Assembly (NCBI GenBank): GCA_905215765.1
Contig: CAJMRP010000014.1
Coordinates: forward strand, 1 to 23,902
DNA: 23,902 nucleotides
From: an uncultured bacterium
GTDB taxonomy: Bacteria > Actinomycetota > Coriobacteriia > Coriobacteriales > Coriobacteriaceae
Reading direction: 5' to 3'
Below are positions 14,910 to 21,319 of the stretch, in pieces (within the stretch, counting starts at the first letter, position 1; each line of letters opens with the position of its first letter). A model generated the notes under the pieces. The model had not been told where the DNA came from. It was given only the letters and a program-made list of their open reading frames with translations, and did not search any database. Made by a program: the position numbers and the translations under genes.

Positions 14910-15821
14910 ATGTCCCACAATACCCTGCCGACCGTTGCCGAGCTTTCGGGCGAGATGCGCGAGCGCTTGGCCAAGGTCAAGTACGTCTTTACCGACCTGG
15001 ATGCCACGATGCTCGCACCCGGCTCGTGCGTGCTGCGCGACAACGACGGCAACCCCTCGACCAAACTCGTCGAGGCCGTCGTGGCGCTCGCTCGCGCTGG
15101 TATTCAGGTGGTTCCCACCTCGGGCCGCAACCGTACCATGATCCACGAGGATGCGCGCGTGCTCGGCCTCAACTCCTACATCGGCGAGATGGGCGGCCTG
15201 GTCATGTACGACCTCAAAGCCAACGATTGGGAGTATCTGACCGGCGACATGCCCTACGACTCCTCTTGCGGCCTCACGCCGCACCAGGTGATCGAGCAGA
15301 CCGGCGTGTGCGAGAAGATCCTCGCCCGCTGGCCGCACAAGATCGAGTATCACAACGACATGTCGACCGGCTACAAGTACCGTGAGGTCACCGTCGGCAT
15401 GCGCGGCGATGTGCCCGACGATGAGGTTCAGGCCATCCTGGACGAGGCCGGCTGCGGTCTGATCTGGGCTTGCAACGGCCATCTGACTCACCTGTCCAAG
15501 CCGACGACGCTCGAGCTCGATCGCGTCGAGGACGGTCGCGCATTCAACATCAACCCCGCGGGCCTCAACAAGGGCGTCGCTATTGCGCGCTTCTGCGAGC
15601 ACCTAGGGATCGAGCGCGAGGAGACGTTGGCGCTCGGCGATTCCGAGTCCGATTTCTACATGGCCGATCACGTGGGCACGTTCTGCCTGGTCGAGAATGG
15701 CCTGACGAGCGCCGGCGCGCCCGAGTTCCTGGCTGCCTGCGAGAACGCTTTCGTTACGCGCGGCAAAATTGTCGACGGTTGGGCGGCGACGGCAGAGCTG
15801 CTGGTCGCGGCGCGTTCGTAG
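14910..15821 (+). CDS. HAD superfamily (Cof-type) hydrolase
   Basis: A 303-residue haloacid dehalogenase-like hydrolase. Motif I is FTDLDATML, with the nucleophile Asp29 and acid/base Asp31. Motif II is VPTSGRNRT. The final motif is LALGDSESDFYMADHVGTF, with the Mg-binding acidic residues. A large cap domain lies between them, as in Cof-type or sucrose-phosphatase-like phosphatases. The substrate, probably a sugar or nucleotide phosphate, cannot be read from sequence. The ATG at 14910 is chosen for the CGGAGT ribosome-binding site; a longer form from 14868 would add 14 residues of no recognised family. It sits between two wall-precursor genes, murE and murI, but neighbourhood alone does not show a wall role. 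Confidence 0.8.
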   Translation: MSHNTLPTVAELSGEMRERLAKVKYVFTDLDATMLAPGSCVLRDNDGNPSTKLVEAVVALARAGIQVVPTSGRNRTMIHEDARVLGLNSYIGEMGGLVMYDLKANDWEYLTGDMPYDSSCGLTPHQVIEQTGVCEKILARWPHKIEYHNDMSTGYKYREVTVGMRGDVPDDEVQAILDEAGCGLIWACNGHLTHLSKPTTLELDRVEDGRAFNINPAGLNKGVAIARFCEHLGIEREETLALGDSESDFYMADHVGTFCLVENGLTSAGAPEFLAACENAFVTRGKIVDGWAATAELLVAARS

Positions 15822-15872
15822 CGCGGCGTCGCCGCACTTGGACATGTCTTTTCGAGAGAGACTGGTGAGGTA

Positions 15873-16757
15873 ATGTCCGATATCGAGAATCCGGCAGGCG
15901 ACACGCGCCCGATTGGCGTGTTCGATTCTGGTTTGGGCGGTCTGACGGTTGCGCGCGCGATTGCGACGGCGCTGCCGCACGAGTCCGTCTACTACTTTGG
16001 CGACACCAAGCGCTGCCCCTACGGCACGCGCACCGAGGATGAAGTGCGCTCGTTTGCGCTGCAGGCGGGCCGTTGGCTTTCGAAGCACGACGTCAAGATT
16101 ATGGTCATCGCCTGCAACACGGCGACCGCTGCGGCCTTGCGTTTGGCCCAGCAGGTGCTCGACGTTCCCGTGATCGGCGTGATCGCGCCGGGTGCCCGTG
16201 CAGCAATCAACAGCACGCGTACGCGTCGCGTGGGCGTGCTCGCTACCAACCTCACCATTCGCTCGGGCGCCTACACGCGCGCCATTCAGGATCTAGATGC
16301 CGGCGTCGATGTATACGGCTGTCCTGCCTCGAGCTTTGTCGAGGTTGTCGAACACGAGCTCGCCTCGGGTGCACATCTGCAGGAACAGTGGCTTGAGAAC
16401 GAGGACATCTTCGATACGCCTGCCGTGCGTGCGCTGGTGGGTGCCACGGTTGAGCCGCTGCGCGACCACGGTATCGATACCGTGGTGCTCGGCTGTACGC
16501 ATTTCCCGCTGTTGGTGGGACCTATCCGCCATGCGCTGGGGCCTGGGGTGCGCGTCGTGAGTTCCGCCGAGGAGACCACACGCGAGCTGACCGATATCCT
16601 CACGCGCCGCGAGCAGCTGGCGGGCGACGACGCCGAGCCGCAGCATCGTTTTGCCACGACGGCCGATAACATTGCCGAGTTTGCGGTGGCGGGCAGCTTT
16701 ATCTTTGGTCAGCCGCTCAAGAGCATCGAACATATCGATATCGATGAGCTGAAATAG
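15873..16757 (+). CDS. murI: glutamate racemase
   Basis: Makes D-glutamate for peptidoglycan. The two catalytic cysteines are visible: Cys81 in IACNTATAAAL and Cys208 in LGCTHFPLL. The N-terminal PIGVFDSGLGGLTVARAI and YFGDTKRCPYG motifs are diagnostic. The 294-residue length is slightly above the usual 265-285, with an extra C-terminal tail. GTGAGG is the ribosome-binding site. The order murI-rph-rdgB is a widely conserved housekeeping arrangement and supports the call. Between murI and rph there is a bulged hairpin (AGATGT/ACATCT, 16756-16791) followed by TTT, perhaps a weak attenuator. Confidence 0.96.
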   Translation: MSDIENPAGDTRPIGVFDSGLGGLTVARAIATALPHESVYYFGDTKRCPYGTRTEDEVRSFALQAGRWLSKHDVKIMVIACNTATAAALRLAQQVLDVPVIGVIAPGARAAINSTRTRRVGVLATNLTIRSGAYTRAIQDLDAGVDVYGCPASSFVEVVEHELASGAHLQEQWLENEDIFDTPAVRALVGATVEPLRDHGIDTVVLGCTHFPLLVGPIRHALGPGVRVVSSAEETTRELTDILTRREQLAGDDAEPQHRFATTADNIAEFAVAGSFIFGQPLKSIEHIDIDELK

Positions 16758-16811
16758 ATGTAAGGCAGCCGCCAAAGCCTTCGCCACATCTTTTGCCGAA
16801 AGGAAATTTCT

Positions 16812-17537
16812 ATGGAGTACATGCAGGTCAACCGCGCCAACGGTCGCGCCGCCAACGAGTTGCGCCCCGTTAAGCTCACTCGTGGCGTCATGAAGCACGC
16901 CCACGGCTCGTGTTTGGCCGAGTTCGGCGACACACGCGTGCTGTGCGCCGCCACTATCGAGGAGGGCGTGCCGGGCTGGCGAAAGGGAGCTAAGGCCGGC
17001 TGGGTGACCGCGGAATACGCCATGCTGCCGGCGTCGACCGGCAAGCGCTGCAAGCGCGAGCACGCCAACCGCAAGGGCCGCTCCATGGAGATCGAGCGCC
17101 TCATTGGCCGCAGCCTGCGTACCGTCGTCAACATGAAGGCGCTCGGCGAGTACACCGTCACCGTCGACTGCGATGTGATTCAGGCCGATGGCGGCACGCG
17201 TACAGCGAGCATCACCGGCGCCTGGGTGGCGCTGCGCGACGCCCTCGCCATGTGGGTCGAGGCGGGCAAGATCGAGCGCATCCCGCTTATCGGCCAGGTG
17301 GCTGCCATCTCCATGGGCGTTGTCGACGGCAATACGCTGCTTGACCTCGATTATTCCGAGGACAGCCATGCCGAGGTCGACATGAACCTCGTCGCCACCG
17401 ATACCGGTGAGATGATCGAGCTCCAGGGCACCGGCGAGCAGGCGCCCTTCGACCGCAAACGCCTCAACGCCCTGCTTGACCTGGGTGACAAGGGTGTCGC
17501 CGAGCTCATCGAGCTTCAGCGCCAAGCCATCGCCTAA
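16812..17537 (+). CDS. rph: ribonuclease PH
   Basis: A phosphate-dependent 3' exonuclease that trims tRNA precursors; it normally acts as a hexamer. It has 241 residues, with R.NGR..NELRPV near the start, then the blocks FGDTRVLCAATIEEGVPGW, GRSMEIERLIGRSLRTVV, DCDVIQADGGTRTASITGAW and LQGTGEQAPFDRKRL. The substrate-binding MLPRST motif reads MLPASTGKRCKREH, an Arg-to-Ala change at a position usually conserved. AAAGGA is the ribosome-binding site. It lies in a murI-rph-rdgB-dtd run and ends directly in a hairpin with a T tract. Confidence 0.95.
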   Translation: MEYMQVNRANGRAANELRPVKLTRGVMKHAHGSCLAEFGDTRVLCAATIEEGVPGWRKGAKAGWVTAEYAMLPASTGKRCKREHANRKGRSMEIERLIGRSLRTVVNMKALGEYTVTVDCDVIQADGGTRTASITGAWVALRDALAMWVEAGKIERIPLIGQVAAISMGVVDGNTLLDLDYSEDSHAEVDMNLVATDTGEMIELQGTGEQAPFDRKRLNALLDLGDKGVAELIELQRQAIA

Positions 17538-17574
17538 CCTGCCAAAAAGGGACAGGTTTATTTTGGTAGGTTTT
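17536..17574 (+). terminator. hairpin terminator overlapping the rph stop, repeat-like
   Basis: AACCTGCCAAAA (17536-17547) pairs with TTTTGGTAGGTT (17561-17572), 12 bp with one G-T pair, and T residues follow. The 13-base loop AGGGACAGGTTTA resembles a dispersed intergenic sequence I associate with Coriobacteriia, but I cannot confirm that here. The remaining 100 bases to rdgB hold only its ribosome-binding site and a weak GAGGGG/CCCCTC pairing. Confidence 0.6.
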
Positions 17575-17678
17575 ATCTGCTGAAATGCTGCGTTGAAAGG
17601 TCCGATCGCCTGAGAGGGGAGAGGTCAAGTGCCCAAACGCCCCTCACGCGGCTTGTTATAGAGACAAGGAGGCCAGTC

Positions 17679-18320
17679 ATGGCACTTGAGAAGATTGACA
17701 TCGACACCCTCGACCCGGCGGCGACCATCGTCGTGGCAACGGGCAACGCCCATAAGCTCACCGAGATCGAGGCCATTTTGGGCAAGGTCATGCCCGAGGT
17801 GCGCTTTGTGGCGCTCGGCCAGCTGGGCGATTTTGAGGATCCCGAGGAAAACGGCACGACGTTTTTGGAGAACGCCATCATCAAGGCCCAAGCCGCGGTT
17901 GAGGAGACGGGCCTTATGGCCATTGCCGACGATTCGGGCCTGGTCGTCGACGCGCTGGACGGTGAGCCCGGTGTGTATAGCGCGCGCTATGCGGGCGTGC
18001 ACGGCGACGATGCCGCCAACAACGCCAAGCTTCTCGTTAACCTGGAAGGCGTGGCGGACGAGGATCGCACCGCGCGCTTTATGAGCGTCGTCGCGCTCAT
18101 CGACACGGATGGTCTGGTTACCTATGGCGAGGGCGCCTGCGAGGGCGTTATCGCGCACGAGGGCCGCGGCAACCATGGTTTTGGCTATGACCCGCTGTTC
18201 CTGCCGGTCGACACGCCGGGCAAGACCATGGCCGAGCTGACGGCTGACGAGAAGAACGCCATCAGCCATCGTTTCCACGCGCTCGAGCATCTGTCCGCCA
18301 AGCTGACGGGCGAGGAGTAG
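17679..18320 (+). CDS. rdgB: dITP/XTP pyrophosphatase (RdgB/HAM1)
   Basis: Removes non-canonical purine nucleotides (dITP, XTP) from the pool by hydrolysis to the monophosphate. It has 213 residues. The family core appears as IVVATGNAHKLTEIEAIL, TFLENAIIKAQAA, ADDSGLVVDALDGEPGVYSA and RYAGVHGDDAANNAKLL. The C-terminal blocks are GNHGFGYDPLFLPV and KNAISHRFHALEHL. AAGGAGG is an excellent ribosome-binding site. It is followed by dtd after only three bases, so the two are co-translated quality-control genes: one for the nucleotide pool, one for aminoacyl-tRNA. Confidence 0.96.
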   Translation: MALEKIDIDTLDPAATIVVATGNAHKLTEIEAILGKVMPEVRFVALGQLGDFEDPEENGTTFLENAIIKAQAAVEETGLMAIADDSGLVVDALDGEPGVYSARYAGVHGDDAANNAKLLVNLEGVADEDRTARFMSVVALIDTDGLVTYGEGACEGVIAHEGRGNHGFGYDPLFLPVDTPGKTMAELTADEKNAISHRFHALEHLSAKLTGEE

Positions 18321-18323
18321 GCC

Positions 18324-18770
18324 ATGCGTGCGGTGGTGCAGCGCGTGCTCAACGCCGGCGTGACGGTCGACGGCGAGTGCGTGGGCCGCATTGGACGCGG
18401 CTACCTGGTGCTGCTGGGTGTGGGCCATGGCGATACGCGTGCCGAGGCCGACAAGCTGTGGGGCAAGCTCCGCGGGCTGCGTATCAACGAGGACGAGAAC
18501 GGCAAGACCAACTTGGCGCTTGCCGATGTCGACGGCGAGGTGCTCGTGGTGTCGCAGTTCACGCTGTTCGCTGACTGCCGCCACGGTCGCCGTCCGTCGT
18601 TTACGGATGCCGGCGCACCCGATGTTGCCAACGAGCTCTACGAGTACTTCCTGACGCTCGTTCGTCAAGATGTCGAACATGTGGCGCACGGTATCTTTGG
18701 CGCCGACATGAAGGTCGACCTGGTCAACGACGGCCCATTCACCATCGTCTTGGACACCGACAACCTTTAG
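18324..18770 (+). CDS. dtd: D-aminoacyl-tRNA deacylase
   Basis: Hydrolyses D-amino acids from mischarged tRNA. It has 148 residues, the standard size. The N-terminal MRAVVQRVLNAGVTVDGE is typical. The two active-site motifs are SQFTLFADCRHGRRPSF and NDGPFTIVLDT. The second is usually NDGPVT, so the residue after the cis-proline is Phe instead of Val; the Gly-Pro pair itself is kept. A GAGGAG within the end of rdgB is the ribosome-binding site, three bases separate the genes, and a palindromic repeat starts directly at the stop codon. Confidence 0.95.
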   Translation: MRAVVQRVLNAGVTVDGECVGRIGRGYLVLLGVGHGDTRAEADKLWGKLRGLRINEDENGKTNLALADVDGEVLVVSQFTLFADCRHGRRPSFTDAGAPDVANELYEYFLTLVRQDVEHVAHGIFGADMKVDLVNDGPFTIVLDTDNL

Positions 18771-18798
18771 GTTACGCGGTTTTACCAAACCGCGTAAC
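18771..18798. repeat. GTTACGCGG palindrome, copy 1
   Basis: GTTACGCGGTTT (18771-18782) and AAACCGCGTAAC (18787-18798) form a perfect 12-bp stem with a TACC loop, beginning on the base after the dtd stop. Two relatives lie after lysS. There is no T tract directly after it, so it may be an mRNA-end structure or a REP-like repeat. Confidence 0.85.
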
Positions 18799-18856
18799 AA
18801 CTGGTCATGCGAGATTGTCGTCTGGTACGTATTCGAGACCGGGCTTTTTTAGCTAC

Positions 18857-18886
18857 TTGCGTATGGCCACAACAGGGTGCTATAGT
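18857..18886 (+). promoter_or_regulatory. promoter of veg-ispE
   Basis: TTGCGT (18857-18862), an 18-bp spacer and TATAGT (18881-18886), placed about 68 bases before the veg start. Confidence 0.65.
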
Positions 18887-18906
18887 ATTAGAGTTTTGTC
18901 TATCTT

Positions 18907-18926
18907 AGGGGTATTATCCCCTTTTT
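18907..18926 (+). terminator. attenuator-like hairpin in the veg leader
   Basis: AGGGG and CCCCT pair around TATTAT and are followed by TTTT, roughly 15-20 bases after the expected transcript start and before the veg ribosome-binding site. It has the layout of a short intrinsic terminator in a leader. The 5-bp stem makes it weak. Confidence 0.45.
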
Positions 18927-18953
18927 GAATTGCACCTTCTGGAGGCCCTGTTC

Positions 18954-19250
18954 ATGGAAGAGATGGAAGTCAATCACGTCGACGACATCCACGAGAAGCT
19001 GACCGATATGGTGGGCGATCGCGTCAAGGTTAAGGCCAACATGGGCCGTACCCGCGTCGTCGAGCGCATGGGCACCATCAAGAGCGTCCACCCGGCCGTC
19101 TTCATTGTCGAGGTTGACGAGCGTCGCGGCCGCAAGTCGCGTCAGTCCTACCAGTACATCGATGTCCTCACCGGCCAGGTCGAGCTGTTCGACCCCGAGA
19201 GCGGCGAGCATATCTTTACCCCGCTCGGCAATCAGCTCGAGGAGCATTAA
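18954..19250 (+). CDS. veg: Veg family protein
   Basis: A small protein (98 residues) of the Veg/DUF1021 family. In Bacillus subtilis Veg affects biofilm matrix gene expression, and the veg promoter is one of the strongest vegetative ones; the molecular activity is not settled. The fold is an SH3-like barrel suggested by GDRVKVKANMGR, AVFIVEVDERR and SYQYIDVLTGQVEL. The ATG at 18954 is chosen because GGAGG (18941-18945) is 8 bases upstream; a TTG at 18930 would overlap that site. It lies directly before ispE, the same neighbourhood as in Bacillus, where veg lies close to ispE. That synteny supports the assignment. Confidence 0.85.
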   Translation: MEEMEVNHVDDIHEKLTDMVGDRVKVKANMGRTRVVERMGTIKSVHPAVFIVEVDERRGRKSRQSYQYIDVLTGQVELFDPESGEHIFTPLGNQLEEH

Positions 19251-19252
19251 CG

Positions 19253-20149
19253 GTGACCGATCGGTCCCTGACTCTTTCCGCGCCGGCAAAGATCAACCTC
19301 TACCTGGGGGTTCATACCGAGCGCGATGACCGCGGCTACCACAGGGTCGATTCCCTGATGGCAGCCGTCGGTCTTTCCGATACCGTGACGGTCACGCCGG
19401 CGCAGGCGCTGACCGTCCAGACGGTTCCGGCATCAGATTTTCCCATGCAAAAGAATACGGCGTATCGGGCTGCGGTTGCTATGGCCGAGCATTATGGTCG
19501 CGAGGCAAACATCTGCGTGACGATTGAGAAGCGCATTCCATTGTGCGCCGGCTTGGGCGGCCCCTCGACGGATGCGGCCGCGGTCATTGTCGCCTTGGCG
19601 GAGCTCTGGGGCATTGATCGCACCGACCCAGCGCTCGACGATATTGCGCGGGGCATTGGTGCTGACGTCCCGTTCTTTTTGCACGCGAGTCCTGCGTTCT
19701 ACGTAGGTGGGGGAGACGTGCTGGCAACTGAGTGCCCCGCGCTGCCCGCGACGCCCGTCGTGCTGGTCAAGCCGCGCGAGGCAAGCGTTTCGACAATTGA
19801 AGCCTATCGACGTTTTGACGAGGCCCCGGTGCCTGCGGACAAGCCCGGCGCGATAGCTTCTGCCTTGCGTGCTGGTGATGCCGAGACGGCATATGCACTC
19901 ATCCATAACAACCTTGGTGTCATTTCCGCACAGATGGAGTCGCAGATTCAAACGGTCCTCGACTGGCTGCGTAAACAGGACGGAACCGTTGCTGTAGATG
20001 TGTGCGGATCGGGTGCCTGCTCGTTTGCCATTTGCGACACCGCTGCCACGGCCGAAAGGCTTGCCGATGCTGCCCAGCAAAATGGCTGGTGGGCCTGCGC
20101 GACTGAGCTTATTCCCAACACGGTTCAAATCGACGCGCCAAAGAAATAA
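19253..20149 (+). CDS. ispE: 4-diphosphocytidyl-2-C-methyl-D-erythritol kinase
   Basis: A GHMP kinase of the non-mevalonate isoprenoid pathway that phosphorylates CDP-methylerythritol. It has 298 residues. LSAPAKINLYLGVHTERDD with GYHRVDSLMAAV is diagnostic. The ATP loop, usually GLGGGSSDAA, reads GLGGPSTDAA here (about residues 100-109), with Pro and Thr in place of Gly and Ser. GIGADVPFFL and the C-terminal CGSGACSFAI motif are present. The start is GTG, two bases after the veg stop, with GAGGAG inside the end of veg. The changes in the nucleotide loop are conservative enough that activity is expected. Confidence 0.93.
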   Translation: MTDRSLTLSAPAKINLYLGVHTERDDRGYHRVDSLMAAVGLSDTVTVTPAQALTVQTVPASDFPMQKNTAYRAAVAMAEHYGREANICVTIEKRIPLCAGLGGPSTDAAAVIVALAELWGIDRTDPALDDIARGIGADVPFFLHASPAFYVGGGDVLATECPALPATPVVLVKPREASVSTIEAYRRFDEAPVPADKPGAIASALRAGDAETAYALIHNNLGVISAQMESQIQTVLDWLRKQDGTVAVDVCGSGACSFAICDTAATAERLADAAQQNGWWACATELIPNTVQIDAPKK

Positions 20150-20198
20150 AAATTTCTCTAGCACGCGGCGAAAATCTTTGTTACTATAGTCGAGCTAA

Positions 20199-20275
20199 CG
20201 GGTTGTGGCTCAGTTTGGTAGAGCACTGCGTTCGGGACGCAGGGGTCGCTGGTTCAAATCCAGTCAACCCGACCA
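20199..20275 (+). tRNA. tRNA-Pro (anticodon CGG), CCA encoded
   Basis: A 77-base cloverleaf. Acceptor CGGGTTG/CAACCCG, D arm GCTCAGTTTGGTAGAGC, anticodon arm CTGCG-TTCGGGA-CGCAG (anticodon CGG), and T arm CTGGTTCAAATCCAG. The discriminator base is A, followed by an encoded CCA. A TATAGT box (20185-20190) lies just upstream and a terminator just downstream. Confidence 0.97.
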
Positions 20276-20286
20276 GAGCATGAGGA

Positions 20287-20314
20287 GGGACCGCTTCTTG
20301 CGGTCCCTTTTTTT
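20287..20314 (+). terminator. intrinsic terminator of tRNA-Pro
   Basis: GGGACCGC pairs with GCGGTCCC around TTCTT, followed by seven T residues. Confidence 0.93.
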
Positions 20315-20322
20315 AGCTAGTG

Positions 20323-20351
20323 TTGTGATACCGCGATACCCGCGGTATACT
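20323..20351 (+). promoter_or_regulatory. tatA promoter with a dyad in its spacer
   Basis: TTGTGA (20323-20328), a 17-bp spacer and TATACT (20346-20351). A perfect inverted repeat, ATACCGCG (20328-20335) and CGCGGTAT (20341-20348) around ATACC, fills the spacer and reaches into both hexamers. That is the position expected of a repressor operator. Confidence 0.65.
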
Positions 20352-20387
20352 CATTCGAGCTTGTCTCGCTGTATTGTGGAGGTCTAC

Positions 20388-20663
20388 ATGTTTGGACTGA
20401 GGGCTCCTGAGCTCATCATTATTCTCGTCGTTGTCCTGATTATCTTCGGGCCCAAGAACCTGCCGAAGCTCGGCAAGTCCCTCGGCTCTACCGTCAAGAA
20501 TATCCGTGAGGGTATGGAGGGCGACGATAAGGCCGAGACCAAGCAGGCCGAGGAGGTCGTGGTCGAGCAGTCCGAGGAGGACAAGGAGATCGCTGAGCTC
20601 GAGGCCAAGCTCGCTGCTGCCAAGAAGAAGCAGGCAGAGGACAGCGACGCGGACGCAGAGTAG
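20388..20663 (+). CDS. tatA: Sec-independent translocase subunit TatA
   Basis: A pore-forming subunit of the twin-arginine export system, 91 residues. The N-terminal transmembrane helix is PELIIILVVVLIIFG, followed by the hinge PKNLPKLGKSLG. Then comes an amphipathic helix (STVKNIREGMEG) and a long charged tail rich in Glu and Lys with coiled-coil character. These are TatA/E rather than TatB features. The ATG at 20388 has GGAGG six bases upstream; longer in-frame extensions run through the tRNA and are spurious. It stands alone between two terminators with its own promoter; tatC is not in this window. Confidence 0.9.
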   Translation: MFGLRAPELIIILVVVLIIFGPKNLPKLGKSLGSTVKNIREGMEGDDKAETKQAEEVVVEQSEEDKEIAELEAKLAAAKKKQAEDSDADAE

Positions 20664-20688
20664 TCCCATCCCTTTGGGGTGAGCACCT

Positions 20689-20721
20689 GACCGGCTTGCC
20701 CGCAGGCTAGCCGGTCTTTTT
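20689..20721 (+). terminator. intrinsic terminator of tatA
   Basis: GACCGGCT pairs with AGCCGGTC, with a further GCC/GGC pairing inside after a T-T mismatch, followed by TTTTT. Confidence 0.9.
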
Positions 20722-20769
20722 CGTTTTGTTGACAGTTGATTGTTTGATCAGAGTTGGGGAGATATCCGT

Positions 20770-21240
20770 ATGGACGCAAGCCAGATCGTACTGACCGCTG
20801 AGGGCCGCCAGAAGCTCGTCGAGGAGCTCGCCTGGCGTGAGGGCGATTACGCCAAGGAGATCGTCGAGGACATCAAGGAAGCCCGCGCGTTCGGCGACCT
20901 TTCGGAGAACTCCGAGTACGACGCCGCTAAGGACAAGCAGGCCCAGAACGCCGCTCGTATTGCCGAGATCCAGGCCATCCTCGCCAACGCTCAGGTTGCT
21001 GCCACCACGGGCGACCTGACCGTCTCCATCGGTTCCACCGTTTCGCTGATTGATCCCAACGGCGAGGTCATGGAAGTCACGCTCGTCGGTACCACCGAGA
21101 CCAACTCGCTTGAGCACAAGATTTCCAACGAGTCTCCGGTCGGTCACGCCATCATCGGTCACGGCGAGGGCGACTCCGTCGAGGTCGTTACGCCTTCCGG
21201 CAAGACTCGCGTCTACACCATCGCCAAGATCGCACGCTAG
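20770..21240 (+). CDS. greA: transcription elongation factor GreA
   Basis: Rescues backtracked RNA polymerase by stimulating transcript cleavage. It has 156 residues. The N-terminal coiled coil contains the acidic tip motif ARAFGDLSENSEYDAAKDKQ, and the C-terminal FKBP-like domain has SPVGHAIIGHGEGDSVEV. The ATG at 20770 is chosen for GGGGAG eight bases upstream; a start at 20740 would add ten residues not found in the family. A consensus TTGACA lies just after the tatA terminator (20729-20734) but no good -10 follows, so the promoter is uncertain. It ends in its own terminator, separate from lysS. greA next to lysS is a common arrangement. Confidence 0.96.
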   Translation: MDASQIVLTAEGRQKLVEELAWREGDYAKEIVEDIKEARAFGDLSENSEYDAAKDKQAQNAARIAEIQAILANAQVAATTGDLTVSIGSTVSLIDPNGEVMEVTLVGTTETNSLEHKISNESPVGHAIIGHGEGDSVEVVTPSGKTRVYTIAKIAR

Positions 21241-21268
21241 ACCACGGTCCCGCGTAAAGGTATGTTTT

Positions 21269-21303
21269 CGCTCCCTGGGACCGAATCCTGGGGAGCGTTT
21301 TAG
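21269..21303 (+). terminator. intrinsic terminator of greA
   Basis: CGCTCCCTGGGA (21269-21280) pairs with TCCTGGGGAGCG (21286-21297), 12 bp including two G-T pairs, followed by TTTTAGTTT. The lysS start is only about 20 bases further, so some read-through is possible. Confidence 0.8.
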
Positions 21304-21319
21304 TTTGAGGAGCTAACTT

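Noticed and set aside
16756..16794. Hairpin between murI and rph as a terminator
   Set aside because: The stem is interrupted by a 4-base bulge on one side and the T run is three or four bases; murI and rph are more likely co-transcribed.
18799..18856. GGGCTTTTTT run after dtd as a terminator
   Set aside because: A T run is present but I could not find a convincing stem directly before it; only a GGT/ACC pairing is visible.
20205..20387. N-terminal extension of tatA through tRNA-Pro
   Set aside because: The extension is read from the tRNA and its terminator; the true start at 20388 follows GGAGG and begins a normal TatA.
20729..20757. TTGACA before greA as a promoter
   Set aside because: The -35 is perfect but nothing resembling a -10 lies 16-19 bases downstream, so I did not list it as a feature.
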